Of a stretch of 64,000 bases of DNA, positions 18,278 through 25,996 are shown one piece after another; the stretch's first letter is position 1; each line of letters opens with the position of its first letter. This DNA is from an uncultured Pseudomonadota bacterium (lineage in GTDB: Bacteria > Pseudomonadota > Gammaproteobacteria > Steroidobacterales > Woeseiaceae), in the NCBI GenBank assembly GCA_913055625.1, contig CAJXJW010000009.1, positions 1-64,000 on the forward strand, given 5' to 3'. The translations under genes and the position numbers were made by a program. A model generated the notes under the pieces. The model saw only the letters and a list, made by a program, of their open reading frames with translations. It did no database searches and was not told where the DNA came from.

Positions 18278-19405
18278 ATGGTGGCGAAAGGCGTCCCGAA
18301 AGAACGCATCGCGACGATCGACTGGATGCGCGGCTTCGTGATGCTGCTCATGGTCATCGACCACGCGTCGATGGCTTTCGACGGCGAGCACATCGCGCAC
18401 GATTCGGCGTTCTTCCCCGATGCGGGAACGATGGCGCTGCCGACCGCGGAGTTCCTGACGCGCTGGATCACGCACCTGTGTGCGCCGACGTTCGTCTTCC
18501 TGGCCGGCACATCGCTCGCGATCAGCATCGAGCGTCGTGTCGCCCGCGGCCTGCCGGCCCGGGACATCGACCGGAATATCCTGATCCGCGGCGCCATCAT
18601 CGCGCTGCTGGACCTGACCGTCGTGTCACTGGGCTCCGGCCGCTGGACGTTCGGCGTCCTGTACGCGATCGGCGTGTCGATGATGTGCATGGCGGGCCTC
18701 CGCCGGCTGCCGACCTGGGGCCTGTGCGCGGTGGCGATCGGCTGGATGGCGCTCGGCGAGCTGGTCGTCGGTGCCGTGTGGAACCCCCCCGGCGGCACGT
18801 CGATCGTGTCCGCGCTGACGATCGGCTACTACCGCAGCGACAGCCTGTTCATCATCTACCCGTTCGTGCACTGGCTCGCCATCATGATGCTGGGCTGGGT
18901 CTTCGGCCGGCACCTTATCCAGCACGCCGCCGGCGAACGCCGCGTCTCGGGCAAGGCGGTGTTGTGGATCGCCGGCGTAGCCGGCCTGCTGGTGTTCGTC
19001 GCGGTGCGCTATGCCGCGGGCTACGGCGACATGTTCCTGCACCGCGCGGACGGCAGCTGGCAACAGTGGCTGCACGTGAGCAAGTACCCGCCGTCCATCA
19101 CGTACCTGGGCCTCGAGCTCGGCATCCTGTTCCTGTGTCTCGCGTTGCTGCGGACACTGGAGCCGATCATCGGCGTGCGCCGCAACGGCATACTGCTGGT
19201 CTTCGGCGAGACGGCGATGTTCTACTACCTCGTGCACCGGCTCGTGCTGGAGGTGCCGGCAACGTGGTTCGGTTTGCGCGGCATGGGCGACATCACGACG
19301 ACCTACGTCGTCTCGGCGGTGCTGGTCGTGCTGCTGTACCCGGCCTGCCTGTGGTATCGCGGGTTCAAGAAGGCACACCCGGACACGTTCCTGAAATACC
19401 TTTAA
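18278..19405 (+). CDS. DUF1624/HGSNAT-like membrane acyltransferase
   Basis: 375 aa with about 9-10 membrane helices. It begins with a segment typical of the heparan-alpha-glucosaminide N-acetyltransferase catalytic family and DUF1624 (TIDWMRGFVMLLMVIDHAS, residues 14-32, with the conserved His). Such proteins transfer acyl groups across the membrane to sugars or other acceptors; the substrate here is unknown. Start ATG at 18278 was chosen: the frame is open to a TTG at 18155, but that extension is not membrane-like. It is divergent from ppk2 and convergent with the transglycosylase gene (4-base overlap of the ends). Confidence 0.8.
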   Translation: MVAKGVPKERIATIDWMRGFVMLLMVIDHASMAFDGEHIAHDSAFFPDAGTMALPTAEFLTRWITHLCAPTFVFLAGTSLAISIERRVARGLPARDIDRNILIRGAIIALLDLTVVSLGSGRWTFGVLYAIGVSMMCMAGLRRLPTWGLCAVAIGWMALGELVVGAVWNPPGGTSIVSALTIGYYRSDSLFIIYPFVHWLAIMMLGWVFGRHLIQHAAGERRVSGKAVLWIAGVAGLLVFVAVRYAAGYGDMFLHRADGSWQQWLHVSKYPPSITYLGLELGILFLCLALLRTLEPIIGVRRNGILLVFGETAMFYYLVHRLVLEVPATWFGLRGMGDITTTYVVSAVLVVLLYPACLWYRGFKKAHPDTFLKYL

Positions 19406-20193
19406 TCCACCCGGAACCCGGCGCGTTGCAACACCCGGGCGCCGTCCTCGAACGCGTCCTTGTCGGCGTACGTGAAGACGACGTCGAAGCGGCCCACGCC
19501 GGTGCGGAACCAGTCGACCTGGATCGGCGTGCCGCCGTCGGGGAGGCGGTCCTCGACGAGCGCGACGAAGGCCTCGGCGCGATACGGCTCGCCGAAGCTC
19601 ACGAGCAGCGACCGGCCGAGCTCCGAGTACAGCGAGGACCCCGCGAGACCCGGCACGCCGCCGCCGAGCACGAAACCCAGGTGCCGGTAGATGTAGGCGC
19701 TGTACCAGCGCGCGCCCGACGGAATACGCGTGGCGCCGGGCCGGATGCGCCCGGGCCCGTAGTTGTAGGCAGCCAGCGCGAGGTGCAGGTCGCCGTCGTA
19801 GCGGTCGAGGAGCTCGACGAGGTAGCGCGCGCCGGCGTCGATGTTGACGCACGGATCGTAGAGCTGGGACAGGCGCTGTATGCCCAGGTGCTTCGCGGTA
19901 CCGGGCCACTGGATCTGCATCACGCCGTGTGCGTTCGCACGCGACTTGGCGACCGGGTCGAAGTCGCTCTCGCCGCGGGCGACCGCGAGCAGCAGCGTCA
20001 GCGGCAGCGAGTGATCGCGCGCGGCGCGCCGGAAGCAGTCGGAGTGCGGGAACGTGTAGCCCGGCTCCAGCGTGGACGCCGACGCCATGTACTGCGCCCA
20101 GGCGCGTGCCGGGTCTTCGGCCGTTCCGCTCGCCGCCGCCGGCGCGGCGCAACCCGTGACCAGCCAGAGTACCGCGAGCGCGCGCGTGCTCAC
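19402..20193 (-). CDS. Lytic transglycosylase lipoprotein (SLT domain)
   Basis: 263 aa. A short signal peptide with lipobox (LVTGC, Cys15) indicates membrane anchoring. The SLT/lysozyme-like domain spans about 50-180, with catalytic Glu75 in ARGESDFDP, then GVMQIQ (90-95) and AAYNYGPG. It should cleave glycan strands of peptidoglycan to anhydro-muropeptides. A C-terminal part of about 70 residues resembles small alpha/beta glycan-binding domains. The GTG start at 20193 overlaps the upstream gene's stop by 4 bases. It is the last gene of a seven-gene envelope operon, suggesting local wall opening for that system. Confidence 0.88.
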   Translation of the reverse strand: MSTRALAVLWLVTGCAAPAAASGTAEDPARAWAQYMASASTLEPGYTFPHSDCFRRAARDHSLPLTLLLAVARGESDFDPVAKSRANAHGVMQIQWPGTAKHLGIQRLSQLYDPCVNIDAGARYLVELLDRYDGDLHLALAAYNYGPGRIRPGATRIPSGARWYSAYIYRHLGFVLGGGVPGLAGSSLYSELGRSLLVSFGEPYRAEAFVALVEDRLPDGGTPIQVDWFRTGVGRFDVVFTYADKDAFEDGARVLQRAGFRVD

Positions 20194-20711
20194 GGCCGCT
20201 CCGCCGCGAGGTCGAGACCCGTCGCGGCGGCGATCTGTTCGAGCCCGGCGTCGAGACCCGTTGCGTCGTCGTAGGCGAACGCGACCTGCCACGCGCCCTT
20301 GCCGAGCTTCTGCACGCGGTAGTCGAGACCCGTCACGCTCTCGAGCCGGCTGACAAAACCGCGCGCCGCGATCTCCGTGCGAAACGGCGTCCAGATCGCG
20401 TGCCATTCGGGCTGCGTCAGCACGAAGGGCGGCTCCTCCGAAACGTCCGGTTGCTCCGGCGCGGCGGTGTCGACGGCCGACGGGGGCGTCGCGTCCGGCC
20501 GCGCCTGGGTCAGGGCGGGTTCGACAAGCTCGACGGGCTCCGGGGGCTCGCGCTCCTCCCACCGGCTCTGCGCGTTCTCGATCGCGGCGACCATGCGCGC
20601 CTGGTTCGCATCCCCGGCGTCGTCCCGGTGGAACTCGGGGATGCCCAGGAGCAGGACGAGCGCGCTGGCGGCCAGGAACGCGCCGACGACGATGCCGAGT
20701 ATCCTGATCAT
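20190..20711 (-). CDS. Single-pass protein with SPOR-like C-terminus
   Basis: 173 aa. One membrane helix (about 5-22) is followed by a Pro/Glu-rich linker (about 55-110) and a compact C-terminal domain (about 112-170). The pattern of that domain (ARGFVSRLESVTGLDYRVQK, then a short beta strand and a helix) resembles SPOR domains that bind denuded glycan strands. That assignment is by eye. ATG at 20711 was preferred over an upstream ATG at 20756 because the membrane helix starts here. It overlaps the transglycosylase start by 4 bases, so both are probably made together. Confidence 0.7.
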   Translation of the reverse strand: MIRILGIVVGAFLAASALVLLLGIPEFHRDDAGDANQARMVAAIENAQSRWEEREPPEPVELVEPALTQARPDATPPSAVDTAAPEQPDVSEEPPFVLTQPEWHAIWTPFRTEIAARGFVSRLESVTGLDYRVQKLGKGAWQVAFAYDDATGLDAGLEQIAAATGLDLAAERP

Positions 20712-20722
20712 CGGCGGCCCAC

Positions 20723-22207
20723 TCAGAGCACGGCCCGGGTGCGAACCGCGCGCCACGCGACGTCGTCCGACCGCGCTTTAAGCACGGCGCGCAGGCCGCG
20801 GAGCCAGTGCTCGAGCGCCGCGCCGTCGAGCCCCGGCCGAACGGCGTCGGAACAACGGGCGGGCAGTGTCGCGACGTGCTTCGAGATTTCGCGTGCCGAC
20901 TCGCCGTCGGCGGTCGCAATGGCGAAGTAGACCTCACCGCCGGGCGCCGGGGTCCAGCCGGGCACGGGCGACCACGTCGCATCGTCGATGGCGACGAGGT
21001 CCGGTACCCGCACGGTCAGCGACTCGCCCTTCCGCAGCACGTGCGGACGGGGACGGATGGTGCAGCTGTCGTCGTCGAGGCGGACGAGACCGAGATTCTG
21101 CTGGTGGTTGAGGATGAAGACGACCGCGTCGTCGGCGGCCGTCACCCGGAGTGCCGCGCAGCGCTCGCCGCTGCGCGACAGCAGGGTGGCGGTCGTGCCG
21201 GCCTGCCGGCACACGGGGCTGCCGGAAAGGCGGACCAGGCGCATGTCGCTCAGGAGCGTCGTCGTCGACACCGGCATCTCCGGCGCGTTGTCAACGACGT
21301 GGGGCGCCTGCGACGACAGCTCGACGTACACGCTGCTCGCGAGCGGCTGCAGGTCGCCCTGCGTGCCGACCGGTTCCAGCACCAGCCAGTACTGGTGCAG
21401 GTCCCCGGCAACGGGGTGCAGCGCGCCGTTCAACGCGGCGTTTGCTGCGCTCGCACTGGACGTCAGCCGGAGCGAGCTGATCCCGCCAACCTGGTGAGAG
21501 ACGAGTTTCGGCACGGCCCCAAGGGCATTGTCGTCGCTAGGCTCGTCATTCACCGCGAGCCGGTACTCGCCCGACACCCGGCGCATGAGTTGGCAGCGCA
21601 GGTCGCGGGCCAGGTGACTCGCGATCAGGTCCGTTTCGGACGCGTCGTAGGGCACGTCGCGCCGACCGAGGTAGGCGCGGTCGACGGCGGCGGTGGCGAA
21701 CGCGCGTTGTTGCCCGGCCGAAAGGCGGCCCTCCCATTCGCGGCCGAAGCCCGGCACCCAGCGATGCTCTGTATCGTCGAGGGCACGGACGTTGACGACC
21801 GCCGTGCCGTCGCGCGCCGCGCGGACCTCGATTCCGACGAGCAGGTCGGGGTGCATGGCCTTGCAGTCCTCTGCGGTTACCGGCGCCTGCCGCAACGCCT
21901 GGTCGGGATCCGGCTGCCAGCCGAGACGAATGTCGCGCCGTCCGGCGAGACTCCGTCGCAGGCTGTTGCGCAGCGCGAGCGACAACTCGTCCGTGCGGGA
22001 CGCGGGCTGGTCGCCCGCGAAGACGACCAGTTCGACCGACGCGCCGGCGAAGCGGGGCGAGGTCGTCAGCCGCGCATACACGTAGTCGGCGAGTTCGCCC
22101 GAGACCCAGTCCTCGACATCACGGGTGGCGGGCACCGCCGGGTCCGCGAACGACAACAGCGCGATCGCGAGTGCCGCGAGCAGGGGATCGGGACGTCGCG
22201 TGAACAT
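20723..22207 (-). CDS. Periplasmic protein of unknown family
   Basis: 494 aa with a signal peptide (about 1-27). The N-terminal part (about 30-200) alternates strands and helices in a way that recalls the LpoB/FlgO/TolB-N group of periplasmic proteins (ELSLALRNSLRRSLAGRRDI, then LLVGIEVRA), but I cannot place it firmly. The C-terminal 280 residues look like one or two beta-sandwich domains, with Cys in pairs. No catalytic motif was seen. It is the largest member of the seven-gene operon, 3 bases after the ExbD-like gene and 11 before the SPOR-like gene, so probably the core periplasmic part of the system. Confidence 0.65.
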   Translation of the reverse strand: MFTRRPDPLLAALAIALLSFADPAVPATRDVEDWVSGELADYVYARLTTSPRFAGASVELVVFAGDQPASRTDELSLALRNSLRRSLAGRRDIRLGWQPDPDQALRQAPVTAEDCKAMHPDLLVGIEVRAARDGTAVVNVRALDDTEHRWVPGFGREWEGRLSAGQQRAFATAAVDRAYLGRRDVPYDASETDLIASHLARDLRCQLMRRVSGEYRLAVNDEPSDDNALGAVPKLVSHQVGGISSLRLTSSASAANAALNGALHPVAGDLHQYWLVLEPVGTQGDLQPLASSVYVELSSQAPHVVDNAPEMPVSTTTLLSDMRLVRLSGSPVCRQAGTTATLLSRSGERCAALRVTAADDAVVFILNHQQNLGLVRLDDDSCTIRPRPHVLRKGESLTVRVPDLVAIDDATWSPVPGWTPAPGGEVYFAIATADGESAREISKHVATLPARCSDAVRPGLDGAALEHWLRGLRAVLKARSDDVAWRAVRTRAVL

Positions 22208-22210
22208 GTG

Positions 22211-22888
22211 CTACTCCCGCCGCAACGTGCCGTTCGTGGTGATGACGAGTTCGCCGCTGCCGCCACCGGCGACGCGGGCATCGATTTCGCGGGAAAGACG
22301 CGGCGGCAGCGTGACGCCCCAGCGTGAGGCGCCGCCGGCCGCCGCGATGTCGGACGGCACCGTCGCCGCCTCCATCTCGTGGAACACGGTCGGCATCGAC
22401 GCTTTCCAGAAGACCGGCCGGCCGCTCTCGAGCCGCAGACGGCGCGCATCGGCGTCCTGCATCGCGTAGAGACCGACTTCGCCGCGGGCGACCAGCGACT
22501 TCAGGGCAACATCCGATTCGAAGCGCAGTGTGAAGCCGTCGTCCGCGGGCGGGGCTGTCGCGGGCGCCGCGACGGGCGCCGCGGTTGTGGCGGCCGCGGG
22601 TACGCGCGCGCGGGCCGGCGGCGGTTTGACGGGCTCGACGGTCACGGGTTCGGCAACCGGCGCGCCTCGGGTGACCGGCGTCGGTGCTTCGCGTGCCGGC
22701 GCCTCGGGTGTCGGCGGTTCCGCCGCGGGGGTCTGCTCCATCGGCACCGACTGCACGAGCGCGAAGATCGCCACCAGGCACAGGGCGAGTATCGCCATGA
22801 AGCGCATGACGTCGGTCTGCAGGTCCGCGGCGCCGCCGGCGTCAGCGGTGAACCACGGCGCCGGGAAGCCGTGCGGCAGGCGCGTCAC
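22211..22888 (-). CDS. ExbD/TolR-like single-pass protein
   Basis: 225 aa starting at GTG 22888, which overlaps the stop of the ExbB-like gene by 4 bases. One membrane helix (about 27-48) is preceded by Asp26 in LQTDVMRFMAILALCLVAIF. This mirrors the Asp-Val-Met start of the ExbD/TolR helix, where Asp carries protons. It is followed by a long Pro/Ala-rich linker (about 50-115) and a soluble periplasmic domain (about 118-225). Architecture, order and overlap all fit an ExbB-ExbD type stator pair. Similarity is by motif only and sequence identity to known ExbD proteins would be low. Confidence 0.62.
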   Translation of the reverse strand: MTRLPHGFPAPWFTADAGGAADLQTDVMRFMAILALCLVAIFALVQSVPMEQTPAAEPPTPEAPAREAPTPVTRGAPVAEPVTVEPVKPPPARARVPAAATTAAPVAAPATAPPADDGFTLRFESDVALKSLVARGEVGLYAMQDADARRLRLESGRPVFWKASMPTVFHEMEAATVPSDIAAAGGASRWGVTLPPRLSREIDARVAGGGSGELVITTNGTLRRE

Positions 22889-23529
22889 CGTTCGCCTCCG
22901 CCACGGCCGAAGGTCCGGACCTGCTGCTCGATCCGGTGCAGCACGTCGCGGATGCTCGACGAGTCGACGCGTGCGGCTGCGTTGTAGTGCTGCTGCAGGC
23001 GCGAACCGAGCGTGACCGACTTGTAGACGCGCATGAGGTAGCCGCCGACGCCGCCGAAGATCGTCGTCGACAGCGCGAGCAGGATCCCGCCGTCCACCAG
23101 CCGCCGCAGTACGTTGATGGCGCCGGTGTCGATCGAGACGTCGGGGTTGCCGAGCGCGCTGATCAGGGCGCTGCGCATGCCGATCGCCGTCCAGATCACG
23201 CCGGTGCCGAAGAACAGCGCGGTCCAGGTGTCCGACAGGTGATCGAGCTGGACGATGCGTTCGATCGGCCGCTCGTTGTCGAGCGCGTGACGCAGCCGCA
23301 GTAGCGTGATGACCCAGGCGGCGAGCAGCAGGGCGAAGACCGGAATCGACGAACCGAGATTCGCTTTCGCCCATCCGAGCCAGGCATCGACGCCGGGCAG
23401 CAGTGAATCGGAAAACCTGATCCACGCCTGCTGCTCCAGCAGGTAGAGGAGTGTGCCGGCGATGGCGAACGTGCCGGCCGCGCCCGCGCCCAGTCCCTCG
23501 AGAAAATGGCGGCCGGTGCCGCGGGTCAT
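22885..23529 (-). CDS. MotA/TolQ/ExbB-like proton channel protein
   Basis: 214 aa with four membrane segments (about 13-30, 62-78, 103-122, 147-166) and a cytoplasmic tail. Two helices carry features of the MotA/TolQ/ExbB core: FFGTGVIWTAIG (107-118), resembling the GLLGTVxGI helix, and LALSTTIFGGVGGYL (151-165) with the Thr-Thr pair of the proton path. It should pair with the following ExbD-like protein to convert proton flow into motion. Standard ExbB has three helices; the extra N-terminal one resembles some TolQ relatives. Assignment is by motif and context. Confidence 0.62.
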   Translation of the reverse strand: MTRGTGRHFLEGLGAGAAGTFAIAGTLLYLLEQQAWIRFSDSLLPGVDAWLGWAKANLGSSIPVFALLLAAWVITLLRLRHALDNERPIERIVQLDHLSDTWTALFFGTGVIWTAIGMRSALISALGNPDVSIDTGAINVLRRLVDGGILLALSTTIFGGVGGYLMRVYKSVTLGSRLQQHYNAAARVDSSSIRDVLHRIEQQVRTFGRGGGER

Positions 23530-23539
23530 CGCGCCGTCC

Positions 23540-24088
23540 TCAGCGTCCGGCGCGCGCGGCGCACGCGGTGCAGGTCGCTTCCAGCACGAGCTCGACCTCG
23601 CGATAGAGCTCGTCCGACCGGTAGTAGGCGGCGTTGTCCTCGGTGATCCGGATCAGCCCGCGTTCCTTGTCGGACAGCTCCCGCTCCATGCTGAGCATCA
23701 CCTGGTCGCGCCGCGGGCAGGTGTACGAGCAGTTGTTGTAGTCGCCGGCGAGCGAGACGAACTTCACGTTGAAATAGCGGTTGTAGTGGTCGCGCGCCTG
23801 CTGCTTGCTCAGGATGCCCTCGTCGGACGCCCAGACCAGGAACTCGCTGAACTGCCGCTTGTTGCCGGGCTTCGGGTCGCCCTCGGCGATCGTGAGCAGG
23901 TCGTCGAAGTAGCGGTCGAAGTGTGCTGCGCAGCTGCCGCCGAGACTGGACTTCGCCTGCGCAAACGCGGCGTCGAGGTTACGCGTTGCGATGCCGCCGC
24001 AATCGGGCGGCGCGCTGGCACAACCGGCGAGCGTGAACACGAGCGGCGCGAACAGCGAGAGGAAAAGCCGATGAGTTTGCTTGAACAT
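23540..24088 (-). CDS. Cys-rich lipoprotein of envelope operon
   Basis: 182 aa with a clear lipobox (TLAGC, Cys23), so a membrane-anchored lipoprotein. The mature part is helical and rich in Cys: one just after the lipid site, one in GGSCAAHF, two in NNCSYTCPRR and two near the C-terminus in EATCTACAAR, suggesting disulfides or a metal or heme-like site. CxxC-H is absent, so it is not a c-type cytochrome. No family recognised. It is the second gene of the operon, 10 bases from each neighbour. Confidence 0.65.
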   Translation of the reverse strand: MFKQTHRLFLSLFAPLVFTLAGCASAPPDCGGIATRNLDAAFAQAKSSLGGSCAAHFDRYFDDLLTIAEGDPKPGNKRQFSEFLVWASDEGILSKQQARDHYNRYFNVKFVSLAGDYNNCSYTCPRRDQVMLSMERELSDKERGLIRITEDNAAYYRSDELYREVELVLEATCTACAARAGR

Positions 24089-24098
24089 GGTGGTCTCC

Positions 24099-24935
24099 CT
24101 AGTTCGCGAGCGGGCTGATCCAGGCTTCTTCCGTGTGCGACGGTGGCGGCGCGGAAACCGCGTAGTCCATCGCCTCGTCGCCGAACAGGATCGACTTGAC
24201 GCCGCCGACGACCTCCATCATCTCGGGCGTGATCGCGCCGAACGACTGGTTGAGCTGTTCGACGAGCGTCGCGCGGGCGATTTCCTCGCGCGTCCTCGCG
24301 ATCAGCACCGACGTCTCGTCCATGTCGAGGTAGATGTCCGAGGCGAGGACGGCGAGCGACTGGTCGGTGCTGCCGCCGGACGAGGCGACGAGCTGGTAGT
24401 ACTGGCGGAAGCGTTCGCTCAGGCGCATGCCGGACCGGCCGCGCAGCGTCGGGCCCGCGGTCGACGACGACGTCGCGTCGCTCGTCGTGCCGCCGAGGAG
24501 CATCTCCTGCAGCGACCACGGCGTCATCTTGTTGCCGATCTCGCTCTGCAGCCGCTTCTCGAGGCTGAGCCGCGTGTTGTTGACGGTGTGTTCCATGTCG
24601 GGCAGCCGCTCCTCCATGATGCCGAGCATCTCGAGGTAGGTGGCGCCGATCTGCCGGGCGAGCCGTTCGCAGCCGGGGTCGCTGTCCGCGCCTTCGCACT
24701 TGCTGCCGAGGTAGAGCTCGCGCTGCTGGTCGAGCCGCCCGATCACTTCCTGCAGGCCGGTCTCCATTTCCTTCGCCACGGAGCTCGTCTGCTTCAGGTC
24801 CTCGACCACGGTGGTCGGGAACAGCCGTATGGTCGGCGAGCTGCCTTGCGGCGAGTTTGCAGGCGCGTTACCGGAGAGGAGCAGTCCGGCGGCGAGCAGG
24901 ACTGCCAGTGGCGCTGACGTCTTCGTAACGTGCAT
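24099..24935 (-). CDS. Exported helical protein, first gene of envelope operon
   Basis: 278 aa with a signal peptide (about 1-27, ending APANS). The mature protein is largely long amphipathic helices (about 35-125 and 160-240) with coiled-coil character. Two Cys about 11 residues apart sit in a loop (SKCEGADSDPGCERL). No known family was recognised. The frame is open upstream, but ATG 24935 directly precedes the signal peptide and has GGGAGGG as a ribosome site. It is the first gene of the operon running to 19402, with the promoter expected in 24936-25091. Confidence 0.65.
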   Translation of the reverse strand: MHVTKTSAPLAVLLAAGLLLSGNAPANSPQGSSPTIRLFPTTVVEDLKQTSSVAKEMETGLQEVIGRLDQQRELYLGSKCEGADSDPGCERLARQIGATYLEMLGIMEERLPDMEHTVNNTRLSLEKRLQSEIGNKMTPWSLQEMLLGGTTSDATSSSTAGPTLRGRSGMRLSERFRQYYQLVASSGGSTDQSLAVLASDIYLDMDETSVLIARTREEIARATLVEQLNQSFGAITPEMMEVVGGVKSILFGDEAMDYAVSAPPPSHTEEAWISPLAN

Positions 24936-25106
24936 CGGTCCACCCTCCCACGATCGGATTATTGAAAGACTTGTCGGGTTCTGGGGTGACCGTACCGGCC
25001 AATCCCTGAATGCAAGCTGAATGCCGGTCAGGGCGCCAGATTTCGATACCGGCCGGCGCCGGATTGCGTTAGCGTTAGCGGCACTTACGCCGTGGAGCAT
25101 GCACCC
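24936..25106. promoter_or_regulatory. Divergent control region of envelope operon
   Basis: A region of about 170 bases between the minus-strand seven-gene operon and the plus-strand barrel gene. It must hold both promoters. On the minus strand an AATAAT-like -10 is visible near 24960, and GGCGCC repeats lie near 25030-25065. I could not define a convincing -35 for either direction. Confidence 0.3.
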
Positions 25107-25895
25107 GTGACGACCCGCCCGTACCGGAACCTTCCTGCACTGATTGCCCTGCTCACGATCGCGCTGCCGGCGGCGGCGGACAGCGTCCCGGGCTGGGAGC
25201 CCGGCCTGACGATCGTGCCCTACGGCTGGCTCGCCGGTATGAAAGGGAAAATCGGGACCAACTCCGCTGACCTCGATCCTGGCGGCGACCTCGGGCTGCC
25301 GCGGCGCGTCGACGTGATCGTCGACGACGAACTCGAGGAAATCGGGTTCATGTTCTTCGGCGAATGGCGCGGCGAGCGCTGGCACGCATTCTTCGATTCG
25401 GTGTGGGCCAACGTGGCGCAGGACGGGGACATCCGCTTTGGAAACATCCTGCCGGGTACGGCCGTGCGGGCGGGCATCGACGGCAACGTCTACCAGCTGG
25501 CCGTCGGATACCGGCTGTTCGGGGGGGCGGCGGGCTCGATGTCGCTGTACGGCGGCGCGCGCTATTACGATCTCCTCGCCGAGGCCGAATTCCAGGGCGG
25601 CCTGCTGCCGGGCGGCGCGACGGCGTCGGCGTCGCAGTCGTGGACGGACGGCGTGATCGGCGCCCGCTGGGGCTATCGCATCAACGACACCTGGCAGGGC
25701 CTCGTTCTAACCGACGTCGGCATCGGCGAGTCGGACCTGTCCTGGCAGGTGTTCGCGACCATCGCCTGGCGCTTCAATGAATGGGGCGCGGTCGCCGGCG
25801 GCTACCGCTACCTCGCCCTCGACTACGAAACGGCGGACTACAAGGCCGACCTGTCGCTCCAGGGACCGGCGATCGGCCTGTCGATCCGGTTCTGA
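25107..25895 (+). CDS. Outer-membrane beta-barrel protein
   Basis: 262 aa with a signal peptide (ending about PAAADS), repeated amphipathic strands with Gly/Tyr/Trp girdles (for example VYQLAVGYRLFGG and WGAVAGGYRYLALDY) and a C-terminal Phe (SIRF), all typical of an outer-membrane barrel. The start was set at GTG 25107 because GGAG lies nine bases upstream; an in-frame GTG at 25092 is the alternative. It is divergent from the envelope operon. No specific function can be assigned; OmpW-sized barrels and hypothetical surface proteins share this look. Confidence 0.65.
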   Translation: MTTRPYRNLPALIALLTIALPAAADSVPGWEPGLTIVPYGWLAGMKGKIGTNSADLDPGGDLGLPRRVDVIVDDELEEIGFMFFGEWRGERWHAFFDSVWANVAQDGDIRFGNILPGTAVRAGIDGNVYQLAVGYRLFGGAAGSMSLYGGARYYDLLAEAEFQGGLLPGGATASASQSWTDGVIGARWGYRINDTWQGLVLTDVGIGESDLSWQVFATIAWRFNEWGAVAGGYRYLALDYETADYKADLSLQGPAIGLSIRF

Positions 25896-25996
25896 CGACG
25901 GGGCCGAGCCGGTCTACGGTCTGCTGTCGTCGGGCCGGTCGCCCGCCGCGGCACTGGTCAGGACACTGAAACGGGACATCTGCCAGAATCGCCGTC

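Noticed and set aside
17959-20274. 771-codon plus-strand frame across ppk2, DUF1624 and transglycosylase genes
   Set aside because: Covers parts of three real genes in a wrong frame; only Arg/Pro-rich sequence.
20807-22327. 506-codon plus-strand frame opposite the envelope operon
   Set aside because: Arg/Val/Gly-rich shadow of the 494-residue periplasmic protein gene.
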